DNA from: SAR92 clade bacterium
GTDB lineage: Bacteria; Pseudomonadota; Gammaproteobacteria; Pseudomonadales; Porticoccaceae
Direction of reading: 5' to 3'
NCBI GenBank assembly: GCA_018607545.1
Contig: JABBBF010000025.1
Span: 1 to 12,418, forward strand
Length of the DNA: 12,418 nucleotides
The position numbers and the translations under genes are program-made. How positions within the stretch are numbered: position 1 is the stretch's first letter; the number at the start of each line of letters is the position of its first letter. The notes beneath the pieces were generated by a model that was not told the DNA's origin, did not search any database, and saw nothing but the letters and a program-made list of their open reading frames with translations. This document shows positions 5,912 through 12,418 of this stretch, piece after piece.

Positions 5912-8900
5912 ATGAAAAATATAGCTGCACTATTGATGACATCCCTGGTTTTATCCGCCTGTGGTGGCGGTATGACTTCAGGGCCAGCAGACCCTACACC
6001 GGCACCGCCAGCCTTTACAGAGCCTGCCCCACAAGCTGAGACCTTTAGCCTGCTCAGGGCAGAGGGAACCATCTGGATGAATGAGCAGGATGAAAAAGTA
6101 TCCCTGCGCGGCATTAACCTGGGTAACTGGTTAATGATGGAAATGTGGATGTTTGGTGGCGACTCAGTCTTTGGTGAAGGAATTGTTGACCAGTGCACCT
6201 TTGAGGCTGCCCTTGAAAACCGCTTTGATGAGGAAGGAGTAGAGAGAATATTCAAAGCCCACCGTGACAGCTGGATTACCGAAAAAGACTGGGACGTAAT
6301 GGAAGACGCGGGGTTTAACCTGATAAGAATTCCATTCCCCTATGATCTGATTGAAGACGATGACAACCCCAAGACATTGAAAGAGGATGCCTGGGACTAT
6401 CTGGATTGGGCCATTGCTGAAGCCAAAGAGCGCGAGATGTATGTTGTGCTCGACTTGCACGGTGCTGCAGGGCGACAGGGTTGGGAGCATCACTCAGGCT
6501 GTGCAGGAAAAAATGAACTGTGGAACAGTGAAACTTACCGTGATCGCACAATCTGGTTGTGGGAGAGAATCGCTGAAAAATACAAGGGCGAAGAGGCTAT
6601 TGCAGGCTATGGTCTTCTAAACGAACCCTGGGGTGCGAGTCCGGCTGTTATGGCTGAATTTGGGGAAGAGCTCTACCACGCGGTTCGCCGATATGATGAT
6701 GAACATATTGTAATTTTGCCTGGCCACAGTGAGGGCGGCGGTTTCACTGATTATGGTGATCCTGCAGACCTGGGTATGGAAAATGTTGCCTTTGAAATGC
6801 ACTTTTATCCCGGTATCTTCGGTTGGGGAGATATAGGTTACGAAGTCCACCGCGACTGGCTAACCTGTGGCTCGATGGGTGATACAGGTGTCTGTAGTTG
6901 GGCTGGCCGACTGCGGGATGTCTATACACCAATCCTTATCGGTGAGATGCAGCCCTGGACCAGCCTGGGTGAGCTGGGGGGTGAAATTACCAGAGCCACT
7001 TTTGATCGTTACAACGAGTTAAACTGGGCTGCTACGGCCTGGTCCCTGAAGACCGTCTCCGGCGCTGGTGGCCTTGGTGCAGGCCCTTGGGGGCTGATGA
7101 CAAACCCTGGCGATCAGCTTCTTATCAAGGGAAGTACCTGGGCCTGTGATGACTGGGAGTCAACCTTTGCTGATGCCTGTGATGTTTCCGCCAGAAGCGC
7201 CATGCCTAATGATGGCACGGAAACCCAGACCATGTACCTGGTTCTCAAGTCAGGATCTTTTGGTGAAACGGATGTTGTCTTCGATGAAATCAAGCTGACC
7301 AATGATGCCACCGGCGAGAATATTGTTGTCAACGGTAGTTTCGGTGATGACAGCGGCTGGCAAATGGTATCCCTGTGGAGTGATCTACCGGCAGTTGAAT
7401 TTGACTATCCTGCGGGTGAATTTGCCGGTAGCGATACTGGAACTGCATTGCGTATATCTGCACCCAATGGAAACCACAATGTTGCTGTCTACCAGGCAGT
7501 TCAGGTAGAACCAGGTGCCAACTACACCATTTCCGGCAAGTTTAAGGATCTTGGCGCCTCAGGAAACCAGATGTGGGCCGAGGTTTACCTTGTACCTGAA
7601 GAGCCACAACAGGGATTGGATGTACAGGGAACTGTGCTCAGCCCAATCAATGTCTATGACTCTTCGCAGCAAGAGATCGAAGAATTCTTTACACAGTTTG
7701 CAGATATGGAATATGTGTTAAACCACTGGGTGATGGATGCCTTGACAAGGGAATCACCCGCACAGGTTTACAGCAATATTCCCGACTCGCCGCAGGGTTT
7801 CCGAATAGCGGTCACCGATGCCTCAAATGACCTGATCTGGAACCCGGTTGAGGAGCTGGTTGAAGGTTCGGTTGAAGGTTCGGTTGAAGGTTCGGTAGAT
7901 GGCTATCGAGTCTACAGGTCAACGTCATCGTCCACCGGCTTTATAGTGGTTGCCGAACTGGACTCCACTGCTACTTCCTTCTCCGATGCCTACGGTGAGG
8001 GTGCGTTGGATCCAGAGGTGACTTACTACTATTACCTTACCAGCTTTAACAGCACTGATGAGAGTTACGCCAGCGATGTAGAGGCAACCGGCAAGGCCAT
8101 TTTCCTGATTCCAGGTCAATTTGAAGCGGAGAGTTTTGCTGCTGCTCACCCAGGTGTGCAAATTGAAACTGTAGGCGATGTTCTCGGTGGTGGATTCAAT
8201 ATTGGCCACTTCGAGACCGACCGTTGGGTTGAATACAATGTATTTGTAATCGAGCCGGGCACCTACAAGGCAGACTTCCGGCTGGCCAGCCTGGTGGGTG
8301 ATGTCCAGTTTGAAGTTCGAATTGATGGCGAAACTGTAGGTACAGTCACTGTTCCAGAGACGGGCGGTTGGCAGGATTATAAAACTGTCAGTATTGAGGT
8401 TGAGCTGCCACTGGGTGATTCTGTATTAAGGCTGCACTCCCTGGATAACCAGTGGAATCTTAACTGGGTCGACTTTGAGCGGGTTGGTTCAGGTTCAGGT
8501 GCAGACTCGGACTCGGACTCGGATTCGGATTCGGATTCGGGTTCCCAGTCCGGTGGAGAGGGCGATGGAGATGTGCCTGCCGCTGATGCGGCATTGATGA
8601 CGGAAGCCTTTGGTGGCGCTTTGTTTGAAGAGGGAATATTCACAATCCCGTCAGGTTCCGAGGATTGGGCCGGTTTTGCCAATGGTAACAGCAGTCTTTA
8701 TCCATTCTATTTTGTCGATGGCGGTTATATAACCTTTACAGGTTCTGTGCCCTCTGGGGAATCTGTTGAGGTTAATTTCAGATTTGAATATCTGCCCCAC
8801 CCAGATGTCGATCCTGCCTATGATACCCAGTCAGTGATAGTCTCTGGTGCTGATGAAAGCAACTACAATATTCCTATCCTGCCCCAGGGTGGCAAATCAT

Positions 8901-9982
8901 TTAGCTCGATGATTATGTATGTAGTGGGTCGCGATATACCTGTTGCGATCTCTAATATAGTGGTTACATCATTCGGTGATCCAGATTCAATTCCAGATGA
9001 AGAAGTTCCGGATGTAGAGGAGCCGCCTGCAGGCGAGGATTCCGCAGAAACGCCGGATGAAGAGAAATATGCCATAGCAAATCCTGAAAGCTTAACCAAT
9101 GGCACAAACTCCATAGCCAGTATGGTCACAGATACTGAACTCGGTCGAAATGTAGCTGAGCTGCAAGTTCTGGAGAGTGAGAACTTTGTGCAAGGTTATG
9201 TTGGATTTCCCCTTGGGCAGGAAGATTTCACCGTAGCCTCCATGTTTGAATTTAAGGTGTTGGATCAGCAGGGCTCCAATACTGTTTGGGTTACCCTGGT
9301 TGATAGTGCCGGTCTTGAGTGGAGCGCGTGGAGTAGTGATGCAACTAAAACAGTACTCAATGAATGGGTCAGGATTGAGTTTGATTACACTGCCGCAGCA
9401 AGCTTTATTGATTTAAGCCAGGTTGCAGAAGTTCGTTTTGCGCTGTGGAACTCGGGCAGCTATCGCTTCTCTGATTTGGCTTTGCTGTTATCCTCGGGCG
9501 AGATTGTGGTGGATGATTCAGGTTCTGGCCAGGACGCCACTGAAGATTCCGGTGATGAACAGACCGATGGTCAATATACCTTCGGCACAAATGCCAATCT
9601 CACAGTTGTCGCAGATGATGAGCTAGGCAAAGATGTTGTTGAGCTGGAAGTTCTTGTAAGCGGCGATTTTGAGCAGGCATATGTTGGCTTCAGCCCAGAG
9701 CAACAGGACTTTTCCAGCGGCTTGTCGCTGGCGTTCAAGGTGCTGGATCAGCAGGGTTCAAATACTGTTTATGTAACCCTTGTCGATGCATCCGGTGCTA
9801 CATGGAGTGGTTGGACTGATAGCGCTACGCCAACAGTAAAGGATATATGGACAACCATTGAGTTTGACTACAGTGCTGCTGCTCAGAGTACGGTTGATTT
9901 AACCCAAATTACTGAAGTTCGCCTGGCGCAATGGAATTCAGGTACCTATCGCTTCTCCGATGTGACAGTTGTTGCACCATAG
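5912..9982 (+). CDS. Multimodular GH5 beta-glucanase, outer-membrane lipoprotein
   Basis: The 1356-residue protein has the lipobox LSAC (Cys17); the next residues are Gly, so it should go to the outer membrane. Domains in order: GH5 barrel (about 45-410), with LRGINLGNWL resembling exo-beta-1,3-glucanases, Arg139, DLHGA (181-185), acid/base Glu238 in LLNEPWG, His297 in HFYP and nucleophile Glu345 in LIGEMQPW; a CBM4/9-like module (about 435-575); a helical stretch (579-611) that may be the end of the GH5 region; an Fn3-like domain (about 623-729); a CBM6-like module (734-857); a Ser-Asp linker; an unassigned beta-rich module (about 890-1021); an acidic linker; two homologous C-terminal modules (1064-1195, 1225-1356). 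It probably acts endo or exo on a beta-1,3- or related glucan. The GH5 family is well supported, the exact linkage is not. The ribosome-binding site is weak (AAAAAGG), consistent with a downstream operon gene. Confidence 0.9.
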   Translation: MKNIAALLMTSLVLSACGGGMTSGPADPTPAPPAFTEPAPQAETFSLLRAEGTIWMNEQDEKVSLRGINLGNWLMMEMWMFGGDSVFGEGIVDQCTFEAALENRFDEEGVERIFKAHRDSWITEKDWDVMEDAGFNLIRIPFPYDLIEDDDNPKTLKEDAWDYLDWAIAEAKEREMYVVLDLHGAAGRQGWEHHSGCAGKNELWNSETYRDRTIWLWERIAEKYKGEEAIAGYGLLNEPWGASPAVMAEFGEELYHAVRRYDDEHIVILPGHSEGGGFTDYGDPADLGMENVAFEMHFYPGIFGWGDIGYEVHRDWLTCGSMGDTGVCSWAGRLRDVYTPILIGEMQPWTSLGELGGEITRATFDRYNELNWAATAWSLKTVSGAGGLGAGPWGLMTNPGDQLLIKGSTWACDDWESTFADACDVSARSAMPNDGTETQTMYLVLKSGSFGETDVVFDEIKLTNDATGENIVVNGSFGDDSGWQMVSLWSDLPAVEFDYPAGEFAGSDTGTALRISAPNGNHNVAVYQAVQVEPGANYTISGKFKDLGASGNQMWAEVYLVPEEPQQGLDVQGTVLSPINVYDSSQQEIEEFFTQFADMEYVLNHWVMDALTRESPAQVYSNIPDSPQGFRIAVTDASNDLIWNPVEELVEGSVEGSVEGSVDGYRVYRSTSSSTGFIVVAELDSTATSFSDAYGEGALDPEVTYYYYLTSFNSTDESYASDVEATGKAIFLIPGQFEAESFAAAHPGVQIETVGDVLGGGFNIGHFETDRWVEYNVFVIEPGTYKADFRLASLVGDVQFEVRIDGETVGTVTVPETGGWQDYKTVSIEVELPLGDSVLRLHSLDNQWNLNWVDFERVGSGSGADSDSDSDSDSDSGSQSGGEGDGDVPAADAALMTEAFGGALFEEGIFTIPSGSEDWAGFANGNSSLYPFYFVDGGYITFTGSVPSGESVEVNFRFEYLPHPDVDPAYDTQSVIVSGADESNYNIPILPQGGKSFSSMIMYVVGRDIPVAISNIVVTSFGDPDSIPDEEVPDVEEPPAGEDSAETPDEEKYAIANPESLTNGTNSIASMVTDTELGRNVAELQVLESENFVQGYVGFPLGQEDFTVASMFEFKVLDQQGSNTVWVTLVDSAGLEWSAWSSDATKTVLNEWVRIEFDYTAAASFIDLSQVAEVRFALWNSGSYRFSDLALLLSSGEIVVDDSGSGQDATEDSGDEQTDGQYTFGTNANLTVVADDELGKDVVELEVLVSGDFEQAYVGFSPEQQDFSSGLSLAFKVLDQQGSNTVYVTLVDASGATWSGWTDSATPTVKDIWTTIEFDYSAAAQSTVDLTQITEVRLAQWNSGTYRFSDVTVVAP
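7859..7894 (+). repeat. Three perfect 12-bp tandem repeats inside the GH5 gene
   Basis: GTTGAAGGTTCG occurs three times without a mismatch, followed by a diverged unit (GTAGATGG). It encodes VEGS repeats ending VDG, inserted in a loop of the Fn3-like domain just before GYRVYRS. The unit length is a multiple of three, so slippage would change loop length without a frameshift. Confidence 0.9.
8504..8539 (+). repeat. Hexanucleotide repeat encoding an (Asp-Ser)6 linker
   Basis: There are three GACTCG units followed by three GATTCG units, coding for six Asp-Ser pairs between the CBM6-like module and the unassigned module. Flanking Gly-Ser text extends it to a flexible linker (about 858-880). Ser/Asp or Ser/Gly linkers are common in secreted glycosidases of marine gammaproteobacteria. 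Confidence 0.9.
9101..9979 (+). repeat. Duplicated C-terminal module of the GH5 protein
   Basis: Two segments of about 131 residues begin at GTN (residues 1064 and 1225) and stay at an offset of 161 residues, with only a one-residue gap near the end. KVLDQQGSNTV is identical in both, and LVD, IEFDY, EVR, WNSG and YRFSD are shared. DNA similarity is also high around 9254 and 9737, which suggests duplication within the gene rather than independent capture. The predicted beta-sandwich and aromatic content suggest carbohydrate binding; the CBM family is not assigned. Confidence 0.85.
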
Positions 9983-10020
9983 AGAATAGCGCCTAAAAAA
10001 GAGAGACTAACCAATTGCTT

Positions 10021-10050
10021 AATCGGAACCTGTTATTACGGGTTCCGATT
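10021..10050 (+). terminator. Hairpin after the GH5 gene, terminator or attenuator
   Basis: AATCGGAACC and GGTTCCGATT form a perfect ten-pair stem with a ten-base loop, 38 bases past the GH5 stop. Only a short, mixed T-stretch (GCGATTTTC) follows, so termination may be partial. That would let a fraction of transcripts read through to the GH3 gene, or the stem may protect the 3' end of the receptor-GH5 message. Confidence 0.55.
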
Positions 10051-10099
10051 GCGATTTTCTGTCAGGGCGCTGAGGCTGTAAAAATAGAGTTAATCCGTT

Positions 10100-10118
10100 T
10101 ACAGGACTTAAATTCAAG
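10100..10118 (+). promoter_or_regulatory. Candidate operator, copy 2 (upstream of GH3 gene)
   Basis: TACAGGACTTAAATTCAAG matches the site at 3235-3253 in 16 of 19 positions and in the same orientation. It lies about 157 bp before the GH3 start codon and 50 bp past the hairpin at 10021-10050, where a GH3 promoter would be expected. It suggests that the GH3 gene has its own promoter under the same regulator as the receptor-GH5 unit. Confidence 0.4.
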
Positions 10119-10275
10119 CCTGCAAAGGTTCGGGTTTATGTATTTTCGCTTACACGGACAACTTATATTTTACTTTCATTAGTATTAAGGGATACATAAG
10201 TACGCGTGCTTTCGTTGAGATGCGATTGCAATATTTTGTCAGGCCACTGCTAACTTACAAATAAGAATAAAAATT

Positions 10276-12418
10276 ATGATTTTGGTTAAAAGTAACTTTT
10301 TCACAAATAATCACACCAGCAAAATTATCTGCCCGATACTACTGGCTCTGGCCGCGCTTTTCCTTAGTGGGTTAGCTGCAGGCAGCCAGAGTACCTCTGC
10401 GTTTCTTCAGTCCGAACTGGATCCGGTTGTGGAACAGCGTATTGATAAAATGATCGGTTCTATGACCCTTGAGCAAAAAATTGGTCAGATGTCGCTCAGG
10501 GATTGGGGCGACTTTAGACACAAAGATATGGATTATGTCGCTGGAGAGATCAAGGCCGGCAGAATCGGTGGATTTTTGAATATCCCGCGAAACAGTGACG
10601 ACCCAAAGGCATTTAACAGGATACAAAAAATTGCCGTTGACGAAAGCCAAAACGGTATCCCGCTGATTTTCGGTCACGATGTTATCCACGGCTACAAAAC
10701 AATCTTCCCGATTCCGCTGGGTCAGGCCGCATCATGGAATCCCGCTACGGTTGAGCAGGGTGCGCGCATAGCGGCGAAAGAAGCCACCAGCGCGGGCATT
10801 CGCTGGACCTTTGCGCCAATGGTCGATATCGGTAGGGACCCGAGATGGGGTCGAGTTGCTGAAACCCTCGGTGAGGATGTATTTCTGACATCAACCCTGG
10901 GAGCGGCCATGGTAAAGGGATTTCGCGGTGATGATTTAAGCAGTCTTGACTCCCTCGCATCCTGTGCCAAGCACTTTGCTGGCTATGGTGCGGCGGAAGG
11001 TGGCCGCGATTACGCTGCCGCGAATATTCCAATGGGTCAGCTGTACGACCACCACCTGCCACCCTTTAAAGCTGCAATTGATGCTGGTGCGGTTTCTGTT
11101 ATGACGTCCTACAGTGAACTCAATGGCGTTCCCGGAACGGCTGATCATCACCTGATGACCGACATATTAAGGGATCAGTGGGGCTTTAGCGGTTTTGTGG
11201 TGAGTGACTGGAACTCAGTGATGGAAATGGTTGAACATGGATTTGTATCAGGGGATCGGGACGCGGCAGAACGCTCCACTAACGCCGGCCTTGATTTTGA
11301 AATGCACTCTACCGCGCTGGGCGATAATCTGCAGGAACTTATCGCTGAAGGCGATGTTAGCCTGGCTCGAGTTGACTCAGCAGTAAGGCGATTGCTGAGA
11401 GTAAAATTCGCCATGGGCTTATTTGAAACGCCCTATTCAGAGGGCAATGAAGAATTTCTAAAGGAGGAATATCTACAGGCAGCAAAGCAAGCTGCCATAG
11501 AATCTTTCGTGCTGCTAAAGAATGAGAAGAATGTTTTACCTTTAAACAAAAAACAAAAAGTGGCTGTGATCGGCCCTCTCGCTGAGGTTCCATACCAGCA
11601 GTTGGGTACCTGGATATACGAGGGCGAGTCCAAGGATTCTCGAACACTATTGCCGGCACTTGAAAGCTACCTTGGCGCAAAGAGTGGCAATATCAACTAT
11701 GCCCCCGGCCTGCCCTACAGTCGAAGTAAAGACACAGCAGGCTTCAAAAAGGCAATCAGGGCGGCGAAAAAATCTGATGTTATTGTATTTTTTGGCGGTG
11801 AAGAAGCTGTCTTAACCGGTGAAGGTCATAGTCGAGGCGATATGAGTCTACCCGGTGCGCAGCAAGAGCTGATTAACGAGCTTTCAAAGCTCAATAAGCC
11901 CATTGTACTGGTGCTTCTCTCCGGCAGACCCAACACCCTGGAAGGCGTTCTGGACAAGGTTGACGGGCTTATAATGGCTTGGCATCCGGGCACAATGGCG
12001 GGGCCGGCACTAGTGGATGTTATCTATGGAGAGCAGAGCCCATCGGGCAAATTGCCCATTACCTGGCCTAAGTCCAGCGGACAGCTGCCGATCTTCTACA
12101 ATCACAAGGCTACTGGCCGTCCGCCAACGGATGAAAATTACACCAGAATTCAGGATATTGATCCCGCGACCACATGGCAGCATGCGCCAGGTAATTCCTC
12201 CAATTATCTGGACTACGGGCATAGACCGGAATTTCCTTTTGGCTTTGGGCTGTCTTATTCAAGTTTTAAGTACAGCGGCCTTAAGTTGGAGCAGCAAAAA
12301 TTAACTGTTGGCGAAACCCTAAGAGCCTCGGTTCAGATCGAAAACACCGGTCAGAAGTCGGCCACCGAGGTGGTGCAGCTCTATGTTCGCGATTTGATCG
12401 GCAATGTCACGCGCCCGG
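10276..12418 (+). CDS. bglX: GH3 beta-glucosidase, BglX type, 3' end beyond window
   Basis: The first 714 residues are present; comparison with E. coli BglX suggests about 50 more are missing. The enzyme should remove glucose from the non-reducing ends of beta-gluco-oligosaccharides in the periplasm. A signal peptide is visible (hydrophobic core about 17-34, likely cleavage near LAA). The barrel domain has TLEQKIGQM, WTFAPMVDIGRDPRWGR, KHFAGYGAAEGG (Lys232-His233) and the nucleophile Asp311 in VVSDW. The sandwich domain (about 400-600) has ESFVLLKN, the likely acid/base Glu516 in EGHSRGD, and SGKLPITWP. PFGFGLSYSSF then opens the Fn3-like C-terminal domain. The start at 10276 is the one that gives a signal peptide; the ribosome-binding site is weak (AAGAATAA). 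The open frame reaches the window edge without a stop. The context, downstream of a GH5 glucanase, fits a final saccharification step. Confidence 0.92.
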   Translation, partial: MILVKSNFFTNNHTSKIICPILLALAALFLSGLAAGSQSTSAFLQSELDPVVEQRIDKMIGSMTLEQKIGQMSLRDWGDFRHKDMDYVAGEIKAGRIGGFLNIPRNSDDPKAFNRIQKIAVDESQNGIPLIFGHDVIHGYKTIFPIPLGQAASWNPATVEQGARIAAKEATSAGIRWTFAPMVDIGRDPRWGRVAETLGEDVFLTSTLGAAMVKGFRGDDLSSLDSLASCAKHFAGYGAAEGGRDYAAANIPMGQLYDHHLPPFKAAIDAGAVSVMTSYSELNGVPGTADHHLMTDILRDQWGFSGFVVSDWNSVMEMVEHGFVSGDRDAAERSTNAGLDFEMHSTALGDNLQELIAEGDVSLARVDSAVRRLLRVKFAMGLFETPYSEGNEEFLKEEYLQAAKQAAIESFVLLKNEKNVLPLNKKQKVAVIGPLAEVPYQQLGTWIYEGESKDSRTLLPALESYLGAKSGNINYAPGLPYSRSKDTAGFKKAIRAAKKSDVIVFFGGEEAVLTGEGHSRGDMSLPGAQQELINELSKLNKPIVLVLLSGRPNTLEGVLDKVDGLIMAWHPGTMAGPALVDVIYGEQSPSGKLPITWPKSSGQLPIFYNHKATGRPPTDENYTRIQDIDPATTWQHAPGNSSNYLDYGHRPEFPFGFGLSYSSFKYSGLKLEQQKLTVGETLRASVQIENTGQKSATEVVQLYVRDLIGNVTRP

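Noticed and set aside
5767..6255. 162-residue minus-strand open frame
   Set aside because: It is antisense to the end of the receptor gene and the lipobox/GH5 start, both clearly coding on the plus strand.
7859..7894. Possible CRISPR-like repeats
   Set aside because: The units are 12 bp, directly abutting without spacers and in frame within a coding domain.
8377..8682. 101-residue minus-strand frame with Glu-Ser repeats
   Set aside because: It is the mirror of the Asp-Ser hexanucleotide linker repeat in the GH5 gene.

Overview
The window looks like part of a polysaccharide-utilisation locus from a heterotrophic, probably marine, gammaproteobacterium. The evidence is a TonB-dependent receptor without a SusD partner, a membrane-embedded AraC-type regulator, a Ser/Asp-linked multimodular glycosidase lipoprotein and a BglX-type GH3 enzyme. 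Together these resemble glycan loci of the Cellvibrionales/Alteromonadales kind. The taxonomic call is inference from gene style only.

Layout. Positions 1-449 carry no convincing gene. They hold tandem structured modules, each made of a strong terminator hairpin, the text TTTTTTATTGGCTG, a run of small GC-rich hairpins, and a tail reading like the 3' end of a tRNA or tmRNA (TTCCCGCCGCCTCCACCA). Positions 450-1526 (minus) encode a membrane-anchored or exported metallo-beta-lactamase-fold hydrolase. The 1527-1961 gap holds a third, more diverged copy of the module, whose hairpin can work as a bidirectional terminator. Positions 1962-3131 (minus) encode a 7-TM AraC-family regulator. A 328-bp divergent control region (3132-3459) separates it from a plus-strand run: TonB-dependent receptor (3460-5856), a 1356-residue GH5 lipoprotein (5912-9982, 55 bp downstream and probably co-transcribed) and, after a hairpin and a 293-bp gap, a periplasmic GH3 beta-glucosidase of BglX type (10276 to the window end, 3' truncated).

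Proposed working model (inference). The GH5 lipoprotein, tethered to the outer membrane and carrying several carbohydrate-binding modules, cuts a beta-glucan at the surface. The TonB-dependent receptor imports the oligosaccharides. The GH3 enzyme releases glucose in the periplasm. The 7-TM AraC-type protein senses a product and activates the locus. A 19-bp sequence matching at 16 positions occurs upstream of both the receptor gene and the GH3 gene and is a candidate common operator. The MBL hydrolase is separated by a terminator-bearing repeat and may not belong to the pathway.

Most unusual points: the tRNA/tmRNA-tail plus terminator modules flanking the MBL gene; the shared 19-bp site; the architecture of the GH5 protein (a CBM apparently inserted before the last helical part of the catalytic region, an Fn3-like domain with a perfect 12-bp repeat insertion, a CBM6-like module, an unassigned module and a duplicated C-terminal module).
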